From: a virus
Direction: 5' to 3' (one strand)
IMG/VR virus record: IMGVR_UViG_3300048997_000491
Span: 1-20,201 of that record
DNA length: 20,201 nucleotides
This document shows positions 9,640 to 15,687 of the stretch, piece by piece; the stretch's first letter is position 1, and each line of letters begins with the position of its first letter. The notes below the pieces were generated by a model. The model did no database searches, was not told the origin of the DNA, and saw only the letters and a program-made list of their open reading frames with translations. The translations under genes were made by a program, and so were the position numbers.

Positions 9640-10188
9640 TTACCAATAGCGGGTTTCAGCGAGGTTCACGAAACCCTGTGCCTCTTCTAGCTTTTCTTTG
9701 GCAAGGTCGGGACGGCCAGCAATAGAGAGTGCCAGGGCTGCGGCAACCGCCCTTACAGCGGTCTCAACAAACAAGGGGTCCCATTCGGCCTCGATTGCAT
9801 TGGTCGTGTAGACCACCAGTGGGAAGGAGAGTGTTGTCCAAATTACCTTCACCCCCATTGCGGCCGATTGGGCGACCGCCCAGCGCACCGGTTGGGGATC
9901 GAACTGACTTATCGTGAAGGAGAGGATTTGCCGGATCTCTATCGCGTCTGCCGGATAGATGATCTCATTGGTCCATGGTGCGGGTGGAGTGCCGCCGGTT
10001 GTAATTCCAGCGGCTTCCTTACGGGCAAAATCCCATGAGAACTTCCGTAGCCATGCCTGGATTGTGCTCGTGTAGATGACATTCGCGGCGATCGACTCGG
10101 GAGTGCCGTCATTAAAGCTGGATATAGTTGACTGGCTCCCGATGTGCTCTAAGGCACGATTGACGATATCAATGCTAGTGATTGTCAG
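9640..10188 (-). CDS. tail adaptor (gp11/P22 gp4-like), first paralogue, CTG start
   Basis: 182 residues when read from CTG at 10186-10188. An in-frame TAA lies immediately upstream, so the protein cannot start earlier, and the first GTG (9888) would drop half the family domain. The N-terminus reads TITSIDIVNRALEHIGSQS, the recognised family opening, where relatives have M before TITS. AAGGGAGG sits ten bases before CTG, overlapping the spike stop. Further family segments are FNDGTPESIA, WLRKFSWDFARKEAAG, NEIIYPADAIEIRQIL and IEAEWDPLFVETAVRAVAAA. It is the first of three consecutive paralogues. The evidence for the frame is strong; CTG as the initiator is inferred from position and the Shine-Dalgarno sequence. 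Confidence 0.72.
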   Translation of the reverse strand: MTITSIDIVNRALEHIGSQSTISSFNDGTPESIAANVIYTSTIQAWLRKFSWDFARKEAAGITTGGTPPAPWTNEIIYPADAIEIRQILSFTISQFDPQPVRWAVAQSAAMGVKVIWTTLSFPLVVYTTNAIEAEWDPLFVETAVRAVAAALALSIAGRPDLAKEKLEEAQGFVNLAETRYW

Positions 10189-10204
10189 TTAAATCGCGCC
10201 TCCC

Positions 10205-12481
10205 TTATTGGGCTGTGCCGGAAACCGACACGCCTTGAATGGTCGCCGTGCCTCCGGTGAGAGCTAGAACATCAACATCGATCCAATAACCAGTGCCTAG
10301 GCTGAGGGCGCTGTTTACCGAGCAACGGATCGAAAATGCGCTACCTTCCGCGCTGGAACTACTGGTGACGTTCTGCGGAGCACCACAAGGAGTTCCGGTT
10401 GGAGCCGCCCCATTGACGGGCGCGGTGCCGGTGCCGTAACGGGCACTGATCTGGACTCCGTCATTATTGACGCTATTGTTGGCGATGCCTTGAATGGTGA
10501 AGTCGATGACGCCATTGATCGGCGGGGTTAGGGTTTGGTTCAACCCCATCATCACCCCTGACGTGCTCGTGGTAGAGGCGGGATTGATCGCCGATGATGT
10601 GAGAGACGCGTTCGGGTAGCTGTAGCAAGTGTTGTTGTTGCTGCACGTGTTGTTTCTTATGACAACATGGACACCCGAAGCGGCGTTCGTGATCGCCGCA
10701 TTAGTGACGCCACGAATCCGATTACCTTCGATGATAAAATCGTCGCCACCGCCCGCGTCAACAACCACACCGTTGAAATTGGGTCCCCATGCGGGGCAGT
10801 TGCCGAGTTGATTTCCGACGATGCTGAAACCAGAGACGCCACCGGGGACGTGGACCGCAACACCGCCCGTGCGGCTCATGCCGCAAATCTGGTTGCTTTC
10901 GATTAGGTGCTCACTGCCGCGTTGAAGATCGAGGCCAGCAGCGCCCCATTGCCAGACCAGATTGTTGACGAATTGCAGGTCGCCTTGGAATGTTCCACCG
11001 CCGAGGATTTGTAGCCCAATGGAGTTTATGCCGGCTCCGCTTGCTAGCTGCGAATTGCTGATCGCAAATCCGGAACCCGCAGTGATAACAATGCCGTCGT
11101 TGAGTTCACCGCCGAAGGTGCTGTGCAGGACTTGAACCGAAGCGCCGCCAGACGAGAGTCCGGTGAGTGCAGCCCCGGTGAAATCCGTATCCAGGATGTT
11201 CATCACCGTGCTGGTGGTCTCGATGGTGACCAGATTGAGCGCGGCCGGTCCCACGAACCGCCAGATGGCAGAACCATCCGGGATGTTCTGGTTGTAGGCT
11301 TTCAGCGGAGGCTGCGAGCCTCCGCTAGTGCCGGCGCTGAACAACTGCACCCAATAAGGCACACCCCCTTGGGTGATACTTACGATGGTGCCGACACTGG
11401 AATAGACCGTGTTCGCGACCCAATTGACCGGAGTGGCCTGTGTGCCAGAGGCGGGTTGCACCACGGGGTATGGTTGGTCGAACTTGTCGCGGACTAGATA
11501 TCCGTCGCCCTGGAGTTCAACGATAGTGTTCCCGTAGACGCCGTAAGCGGTCGTGTAGCCGATGACGAAATCGCCCGTGCTCGGTCCGACAAAAATGGCG
11601 TTGCTACCGCCGACGATCAGGTCATCCCAGACCGTGCATTCGACGCAGTTGTCGCCCAAAACGAGGACGGGTTTTGTCGCGCCGAACTCAGTACCGTTAG
11701 TGCCGTAGCCTATCAAAAAGAGATCGGTGAGATGCTGACGCGGCCCGGTCATCGTGATCAGCGTTGTATCGATGCCGCACGCCGAAATGCTCGCCCCGAG
11801 CTTGCTCGCACCGACTAGATACATGCCCTGCAACGTCCCCATTGAGACGTTGGCGTTGAGGCAGAACGGGTTGGCTGCCGCCGGAACCAGCACGCGACCG
11901 GCACTAAATGCGTTGAGTGAGTTCAAGTAATTGAAAGCTGCTTGGAGCGACGCCACATTGGTCGCCCCATCCACGGGTAGACCGGTCGGCTTGCCGCCAT
12001 ACCAGCGCCAGTCGATACCCTCAGCGGGGAATTGTGCGATCCAGCACTTGTTATCGGAACTCTGGACCTGTGCGCCGTTATCGCCTGCGCCGCCGTTTAG
12101 GCTGCACGCACTATTAGAGGACGCATAAGCCAGTGGTGGAGTGTCACCCTCTGTGTAGAAGCCGAGTCGAACCACTTCTGGGAAGGCAGAAGCGGGCGTC
12201 GCCCGTAATGCCGTATTGGTCGGTATGGCTTGGAGGGTGCTGAGATTGGCGACGCAGTTAGAGATCGCGTTGAAATCGGCGTTGATCTGGCCGGATAGGA
12301 TCGGCTGCGGCGGACCGCCAGGAAAGTGATCCTGGAACACATAAGGGACCGGGCACGTAGCCTGAGCCGGCGCGACCAGATCGATTTGTGGGATGAGCTT
12401 TTGTGCCGGGGTGAAACCGGTAAGGATGAGTGCTGCGCCGAATATTCCGACAGCAGCCTTGGCAATAAGACGATTTAACAA
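10205..12481 (-). CDS. tail spike, beta-helix type, with signal-peptide-like N-terminus, TTG start
   Basis: 758 residues. The start is forced to TTG (12479-12481) because ATG-TAA stands directly in front. Residues 1-43 look like a secretion signal: LNRLIAK, then hydrophobic AAVGIFGAALILTGF, then APAQA before TC. Next comes CPVPYVFQDHFPG with INADFNAISNCVANL, a motif I recall from rhizobial phage fibres. Then WRWYGGKPTGLPVDGATNVA (pectate-lyase-type opening) leads into a long run of short strands with repeated isoleucine/asparagine rungs (for example HLIESNQICGMSRTGGVAVH and FIIEGNRIRGVTNAAI), typical of a right-handed beta-helix. The C-terminus is a separate beta domain. It probably binds or cuts a surface polysaccharide; catalytic residues cannot be assigned by eye. 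Confidence 0.75.
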   Translation of the reverse strand: MLNRLIAKAAVGIFGAALILTGFTPAQKLIPQIDLVAPAQATCPVPYVFQDHFPGGPPQPILSGQINADFNAISNCVANLSTLQAIPTNTALRATPASAFPEVVRLGFYTEGDTPPLAYASSNSACSLNGGAGDNGAQVQSSDNKCWIAQFPAEGIDWRWYGGKPTGLPVDGATNVASLQAAFNYLNSLNAFSAGRVLVPAAANPFCLNANVSMGTLQGMYLVGASKLGASISACGIDTTLITMTGPRQHLTDLFLIGYGTNGTEFGATKPVLVLGDNCVECTVWDDLIVGGSNAIFVGPSTGDFVIGYTTAYGVYGNTIVELQGDGYLVRDKFDQPYPVVQPASGTQATPVNWVANTVYSSVGTIVSITQGGVPYWVQLFSAGTSGGSQPPLKAYNQNIPDGSAIWRFVGPAALNLVTIETTSTVMNILDTDFTGAALTGLSSGGASVQVLHSTFGGELNDGIVITAGSGFAISNSQLASGAGINSIGLQILGGGTFQGDLQFVNNLVWQWGAAGLDLQRGSEHLIESNQICGMSRTGGVAVHVPGGVSGFSIVGNQLGNCPAWGPNFNGVVVDAGGGDDFIIEGNRIRGVTNAAITNAASGVHVVIRNNTCSNNNTCYSYPNASLTSSAINPASTTSTSGVMMGLNQTLTPPINGVIDFTIQGIANNSVNNDGVQISARYGTGTAPVNGAAPTGTPCGAPQNVTSSSSAEGSAFSIRCSVNSALSLGTGYWIDVDVLALTGGTATIQGVSVSGTAQ

Positions 12482-12517
12482 TTACATCAGCGCCTCCCTA
12501 GTGGCGAGTTCGGTTCT

Positions 12518-12766
12518 TTATTCTACTGGCGTGGGAGCAGTCTCGGTCGGTTCGACCGGAGCTTCGACCACTGGTTTATTCTTTCGGCCACGTTTCTTGA
12601 CCGCTACGATTGGGTTCTCGCGTGCCTCTATCGCTGGCAGCACGGCCGGGCCGCATGCCCATGGACCATTAAGCCGGTCAATATGGGAACGCAGATCGGG
12701 ACGAACCCGAGGACCCGAGGTCAGCGGGCCGCGATCATGGTTGTGCGGATCGAAGGGATTAGTCAT
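12518..12766 (-). CDS. small phage protein with AT-hook-like basic patch
   Basis: 82 residues from ATG at 12764-12766, overlapping the end of the upstream gene by eight bases, with GAAGG just ahead. A longer reading from 12856 would run deep into the upstream gene and is less likely. The protein opens MTNPFDPHNHDRGPLTSGPR, has a middle GPWACGPAVLPAI, and ends with a basic patch VKKRGRKNKP followed by a Pro/Glu/Thr tail. The KRGRK patch resembles an AT-hook but lacks the exact GRP core. Function unknown; position suggests a head or tail accessory protein. Confidence 0.55.
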   Translation of the reverse strand: MTNPFDPHNHDRGPLTSGPRVRPDLRSHIDRLNGPWACGPAVLPAIEARENPIVAVKKRGRKNKPVVEAPVEPTETAPTPVE

Positions 12767-13058
12767 CGTCGCCTTCGTCCTCATCCATCTCATTTTCACA
12801 AGCCATAGCGATGATCTGGATTTCGATGCGGCATCCGTGATCGCCCTTATGGACACTGGTGACGGTGCCGAAACAGCGCATGTCGATCATGTCGCCGATA
12901 TCGCAGTCATCCTCCAGGCCGAGTTTTTCTAGCTCTGACTCCGTCAGACAGATCCGCAACCCACATGGGTAATCCGGCTTGTCCATTGGCATCGGAAGAA
13001 AAGCGTCTAGCTTCTCATCGTCACTAAGTTCCATATCAATCAATTTGGACCAGCCCAT
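12759..13058 (-). CDS. capsid-staple-like small structural protein
   Basis: 99 residues beginning MGWSKLIDMELSDDEKLDAF. The segment YPCGLRICLTESELEKLGL, followed by a short beta domain (MIDMRCFGTVTSV, CRIEIQIIAM) and an acidic tail, matches small phage proteins with a YPYGL-L-LEKLG core that I recall annotated as capsid staple proteins. These stabilise the shell between capsomers. The ATG overlaps the upstream stop by one base (TAATG). The match is from memory of the family pattern, so treat the name as probable rather than certain. Confidence 0.55.
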   Translation of the reverse strand: MGWSKLIDMELSDDEKLDAFLPMPMDKPDYPCGLRICLTESELEKLGLEDDCDIGDMIDMRCFGTVTSVHKGDHGCRIEIQIIAMACENEMDEDEGDDD

Positions 13059-13603
13059 TACATCGCCCCCATAGGTGCAGCACCATTAGGAACCGCGCCA
13101 GCATCGGCGGGTGCCCCACCTGGAGCGGCTTGTGCGGCAGCCGGTGCGCCAGGAGCCATACCGGCTTGCTGGTTCGCCATTGCCATTTCCTCTTCCTGCC
13201 GACTGTGCATCTTCGCCATGTCTTCATGGTGACGGTTGCGCATCTCGACATGCTCTTTGTGGTGCTTTGCATTCATACCGGCATGCTCGTGCTCGTGCCG
13301 GCGATGCATCTCGTGCTTGTTGCCCTTTGCATCGGCATGTTCGGCTTCGTGACGCTTTTCCATGTCACGGTGCTCCTCGCGGTGCGTGCCGTGCTGGTCA
13401 CGCCGTTCCGTCTCGTGCCGCTTGTTCATCGCCATGCGATCAGCGCCGTGACGTTCGAATAGACGATCAGAGGGATTCTTTGTCTCGATTGTTGTCTCGA
13501 CGTGCTCGCTCTCTGATTTCTGTTCTTTCGATTCGGGCTTGTCGTAGAGCTTCTTGGCTTTTTGCTTCCGAGGGTCCATCCGAGTGTCTTTTTTTTCGGC
13601 CAT
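13058..13603 (-). CDS. histidine-rich, highly charged helical protein
   Basis: 181 residues in three parts. Residues 1-45 are basic and lysine-rich. Residues about 46-135 form a continuous His/Glu/Arg/Met helix with 19 His residues in the N-terminal three quarters, for example HETERRDQHGTHREEHRDM and KHEMHRRHEHEHAG. Residues about 145-181 are Ala/Pro/Gly-rich. The periodic H-x-x-x-H spacing looks able to bind metal or form a coiled coil. There is no recognised family. It lies between two small phage genes and runs into the staple-like ATG by one base, so it is probably a virion or assembly protein. Homologues of this composition occur next to tail genes in related phages as far as I recall, but no function is known to me. 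Confidence 0.6.
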   Translation of the reverse strand: MAEKKDTRMDPRKQKAKKLYDKPESKEQKSESEHVETTIETKNPSDRLFERHGADRMAMNKRHETERRDQHGTHREEHRDMEKRHEAEHADAKGNKHEMHRRHEHEHAGMNAKHHKEHVEMRNRHHEDMAKMHSRQEEEMAMANQQAGMAPGAPAAAQAAPGGAPADAGAVPNGAAPMGAM

Positions 13604-13609
13604 TGGCAG

Positions 13610-13822
13610 TTATTCCGTGCTGTAAAGTTTCTTTTGACGGACCTTGTGTCCCGCCCTCATTGCGTTCTCGGCGAAACGAGCCTCTTTGCCCAGCTTACCC
13701 GGAGCGTCTTCATTCTCTTGTGCAAACTCAGCCGTGCTCTTACCGGCACGCTTGGCCTTTTCGGCGAACAAGCCGGGATGCTTGGCAGCACCGGCCTTGA
13801 TCCAATTCTTTTTCTTTGCCAT
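13610..13822 (-). CDS. small basic phage protein
   Basis: 70 residues from ATG at 13820-13822 (MAKKKNWIKAGAAKHPGLFA). Small phage proteins of this sort, K-x-W-I-x-x-A followed by KPGAL/HPGLF and an AKRAGKSTAEFA helix, are common and uncharacterised. A second ATG 48 bases upstream (13870) has AGGAA at good spacing and would add MANLTLIDLSSRSTSA. I prefer the inner start because it matches the usual family opening and has AGGAG ten bases ahead. It ends seven bases before the His-rich gene. Confidence 0.55.
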   Translation of the reverse strand: MAKKKNWIKAGAAKHPGLFAEKAKRAGKSTAEFAQENEDAPGKLGKEARFAENAMRAGHKVRQKKLYSTE

Positions 13823-13879
13823 TGCTGATGTGCTCCTACTCGATAGATCAATCAGTGTCAGATTTGCCATTGATGGTTC

Positions 13880-13903
13880 CTGTAAAGATCGGGGTATTTA
13901 CAG
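13880..13903. promoter_or_regulatory. 7-bp inverted repeat in the gap before the small basic gene
   Basis: CTGTAAA (13880-13886) pairs with TTTACAG (13897-13903) across a 10-base loop. It lies in the 136-base gap between the fibre end and the small basic gene. There is no T-run, so it is not a classical terminator. The right arm includes one of the recurrent GTAAATA motifs. Function unknown. Confidence 0.3.
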
Positions 13904-13958
13904 TTTCGCGACCGATCCGCTGCCGCCAGTTCGTTTAGGGAAAAAGGATGGGAGGGCT

Positions 13959-14540
13959 TTAGTGGACGCGGCGGGCTTGAATGATGCCGTATCCGCCGCA
14001 CGCACCGGCTGAGAAGCCGCATTGGGCGACCATAAAGATGGTCGTAGTGCCGCTAAGATTTTGGCGAACTGGACCGAGGCTCTGTGTGTAGGGAGAAGCG
14101 GACGCGTTTGAAGGAAGGCTAATACCGGTCTGACCGACAATTTCGGCAAGGTTGCCCGGAGTGATTACGCTAAACGCGTTGGTAGTAGTCGAGATACCCG
14201 ATGTAAGGCTGGTAGTGGTGTTCGACCCGGCTCCACCGTCATAGGAGAAGGAGGCCCAAACGTCCCAATCACCGGCCGTTAAACTGATCGAGGTTATGGT
14301 TTTCGGGGTCAGCGTAGTCAGAGCGAGTTCCGATGCCCCGAGCACGGTAGAACTCACATACTCGCCGATGTTGCCGGCGCTCGCGTTTGTGTTCGTGGTG
14401 ACTCCCGGAAGCTGGCCTACGGTCGCGGAACAATAAGCGGTGGCGTTCGAGAGATCGCTGCAAGCGGGTTGCGCCTGTGTGAAGCTGTTACCGGTAAAGC
14501 CGGTCAGGAAGTTGTGAGCGCTCGTTATGGCCACATCCAC
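13959..14540 (-). CDS. tail-fibre C-terminal domain protein, probably N-terminally truncated
   Basis: 193 residues. The first part (TSAHNFLTGF, FTQAQPACSDLSN, CSATVGQLPG) looks like one unit of the repeats found in rhizobial phage fibres. The rest (ASAGNIGEYVSSTVLG, TITSISLTAGDWDVWASFSY, SLTSGISTTTN) is a fibre tip domain that normally ends a much longer protein. The only possible starts are GTGs at 14540 and 14534, with no Shine-Dalgarno sequence. The frame is open only to 14637 and the extra residues look non-coding. Divergent genes begin 15 bases away. I infer loss of the N-terminal shaft, but a free-standing accessory fibre is possible. Confidence 0.55.
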   Translation of the reverse strand: MDVAITSAHNFLTGFTGNSFTQAQPACSDLSNATAYCSATVGQLPGVTTNTNASAGNIGEYVSSTVLGASELALTTLTPKTITSISLTAGDWDVWASFSYDGGAGSNTTTSLTSGISTTTNAFSVITPGNLAEIVGQTGISLPSNASASPYTQSLGPVRQNLSGTTTIFMVAQCGFSAGACGGYGIIQARRVH

Positions 14541-14555
14541 GTCATGCGAGGCACG

Positions 14556-14702
14556 ATGGACTATCGGGAGGAAATCGTGTTCGAGAAAGACGCCGAGCGT
14601 TATGCGGCATTGCTGGCGCTGTTCGATGACCCGGAGCTAGAGCAGCTTGCCGAGTCGGAGGCCCGGCAGATGGCCCGTCACGCTGGGGATATGGAGGCAT
14701 GA
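14556..14702 (+). CDS. 48-aa hypothetical protein
   Basis: From ATG 14556-14558, preceded by GCGAGG four bases away, it encodes MDYREEIVFEKDAERYAALL and then an acidic helix (FDDPELEQLAESEARQMARH). Its TGA overlaps the ATG of the next gene (ATGA, 14699-14702), indicating coupling. No family recognised. It starts 15 bases from the opposing GTG at 14540, so the two transcripts have no room for separate promoters between them. A longer reading from 14469 would overlap the fibre gene and is unlikely. Confidence 0.45.
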   Translation: MDYREEIVFEKDAERYAALLALFDDPELEQLAESEARQMARHAGDMEA

Positions 14703-14896
14703 CAGAGCAGCAGCGCACTCGGCTTGCTGCCGAGGCATTGAAGGCGAGCGTGCGGTTTTCTGCCGAGGTTATTTCCATCGTTGATATGACCTCGCAGATA
14801 CCGCTCTCGACCCTGAACAGCACCGCGACCATTACCACCATGCGGGTTCATATTAGGACAATGAGCCGCTTTCTTGACATGCTAGAGTTGGGCTGA
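14699..14896 (+). CDS. 65-aa hypothetical protein
   Basis: Starts at ATG 14699 inside the upstream stop (ATGA), with GGAGG four bases ahead. Sequence begins MTEQQRTRLAAEALKASVRF, continues with a mildly hydrophobic middle (SAEVISIVDMTSQIPLSTLN) and ends RTMSRFLDMLELG. No convincing membrane span or known domain. It is followed two bases later by an extended hairpin that probably ends the transcript. Function unknown; probably a small phage or accessory gene co-translated with its 48-aa neighbour. Confidence 0.45.
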   Translation: MTEQQRTRLAAEALKASVRFSAEVISIVDMTSQIPLSTLNSTATITTMRVHIRTMSRFLDMLELG

Positions 14897-14897
14897 G

Positions 14898-14950
14898 GCA
14901 CTAACCGAGCGCCGGGACAACAATAATAAAAACCCGGCGCTTTATAGTGC
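14898..14950 (+). terminator. extended hairpin, likely terminator
   Basis: Inner stem AGCGCCGGG (14908-14916) pairs perfectly with CCCGGCGCT (14933-14941). An outer stem GCACTA (14898-14903) pairs with TAGTGC (14945-14950). The loop is A-rich and contains GGGACAACAATAATAAA. The T-run after the inner stem is short (TTTAT), so termination may be incomplete, or the RNA may have another role. Confidence 0.55.
14914..14930 (+). repeat. loop repeat copy 1 (GGGACAACAATAATAAA)
   Basis: Differs at a single base from the copy at 15533-15549. Both copies sit in the loop of a GC-rich hairpin that follows a small gene. Confidence 0.5.
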
Positions 14951-14959
14951 TCCCGCACC

Positions 14960-14982
14960 AAACCGGTCGGAACAGCCGGTTT
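14960..14982 (+). promoter_or_regulatory. stem-loop in the leader of the secreted-protein gene
   Basis: AAACCGG (14960-14966) pairs with CCGGTTT (14976-14982) over a 9-base loop, ending eight bases before the AGGAGA ribosome site at 14991-14996. It could modulate translation or be a processing site. No known riboswitch is recognised. Confidence 0.35.
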
Positions 14983-15005
14983 CAACCCACAGGAGATTTA
15001 GACAA

Positions 15006-15479
15006 ATGCGAACCTTCACGCTTACCGCTGCGGTATTTCTCGGCTTTGTTGGTATCGCTGAGGCCGAGGAAGATCCGTTTCATTATTGCCGTCGCGTCAC
15101 CCTGGACGATAACCCACGACCGGCACCGGCATCGTTGGTTCCGGCATTGGCGATGGCTTTCAACGAGTCGCAATCTACTGTGCGGGAACGGCTCCGCTTT
15201 GGCGCATTCCGTTTCCGCTGCTATCAAGGCGCAGTCATGGGCTGTTCGATGGGTGCAAACCTCAACTGCGGCAAGGCCGATACCCGAACCCGCAACGATG
15301 GAGCGGACGCCTATTGCCGCGAAAATCCCAACGATCCTAACATTCCCGCTGTTGCTACCGGCCATGCCACTGTGCTGCGTTGGCATTGTGTCGGTACCCA
15401 TGCTGTTGCGAGCCGAGGTTATCAGCCGGTTGATCCTCGCGGTTTTGATTTGAGCAACTGGCAGGTTCTTCACGAATAG
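15006..15479 (+). CDS. conserved secreted protein with paired cysteines
   Basis: 157 residues, ATG with AGGAGA nine bases upstream. Residues 1-20 are a clear Sec signal (MRTFTLTAAVFLGFVGIAEA) with cleavage after AEA. The mature part has YCRRV, RCYQGAVMGCSMGANLNC, KADTRTRNDGADAYCRENP, VATGHATVLRWHCVG and a C-terminal RGFDLSNW. I recall this pattern (GANLxC, YCRENP, ATGH, WxC) from uncharacterised periplasmic proteins of Methylobacterium and Bradyrhizobium, where the cysteines probably form disulfides. It stands alone between two hairpin regions. Function unknown; cargo of the element or a host gene are both possible. Confidence 0.6.
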   Translation: MRTFTLTAAVFLGFVGIAEAEEDPFHYCRRVTLDDNPRPAPASLVPALAMAFNESQSTVRERLRFGAFRFRCYQGAVMGCSMGANLNCGKADTRTRNDGADAYCRENPNDPNIPAVATGHATVLRWHCVGTHAVASRGYQPVDPRGFDLSNWQVLHE

Positions 15480-15492
15480 GACCGCAGAGACC

Positions 15493-15559
15493 GAGCGGCC
15501 TCACTTGCGCTCATTGCTGAGCGCAAGCGGCAGGGACAACAACAATAAACTTGCCGCTC
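15493..15559 (+). terminator. compound hairpin with two alternative pairings
   Basis: A perfect stem CTTGCGCTC/GAGCGCAAG (15504-15512 with 15519-15527, loop ATTGCT) is followed by AGCGGCA (15526-15532) pairing with TGCCGCT (15552-15558). GAGCGGC at 15493-15499 can compete for the same right arm (15553-15559). The loop contains the second GGGACAACAAYAATAAA copy. The layout is attenuator-like but lacks a strong T-run. Confidence 0.45.
15533..15549 (+). repeat. loop repeat copy 2 (GGGACAACAACAATAAA)
   Basis: One base different from the copy at 14914-14930 and in the same structural place, the loop of a GC-rich hairpin after a gene. Confidence 0.5.
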
Positions 15560-15676
15560 TCCTGTGCGATCCCTCCCGCCGATCTGGCGGCCCTGGAGCC
15601 GTTCATCGGTTTGGTCAGATATCCGAAAATCCCAACCATCATCATGGCGGACATGGACCGCCTTAACCTCTATTAG
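15551..15676 (+). CDS. possible 41-aa ORF before the recombinase
   Basis: The frame ending in TAG at 15674-15676 reads LPLSCAIPPADLAALEPFIG and then LVRYPKIPTIIMADMDRLNL, which has a protein-like pattern. There is no ATG near its beginning and no Shine-Dalgarno sequence. TTG at 15551 is the best start, and the inner ATG at 15649 would leave only a few residues. It may be a remnant of a small gene or the end of a lost one. It sits 11 bases before the recombinase ATG, in its upstream region. Confidence 0.25.
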   Translation: MPLSCAIPPADLAALEPFIGLVRYPKIPTIIMADMDRLNLY

Positions 15677-15687
15677 GGGAGCCGTTT

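Noticed and set aside
9640-9888. 82-aa ORF starting at GTG 9888
   Set aside because: It is only the C-terminal half of the first adaptor paralogue; the same frame continues upstream to CTG 10188 with the family N-terminus.
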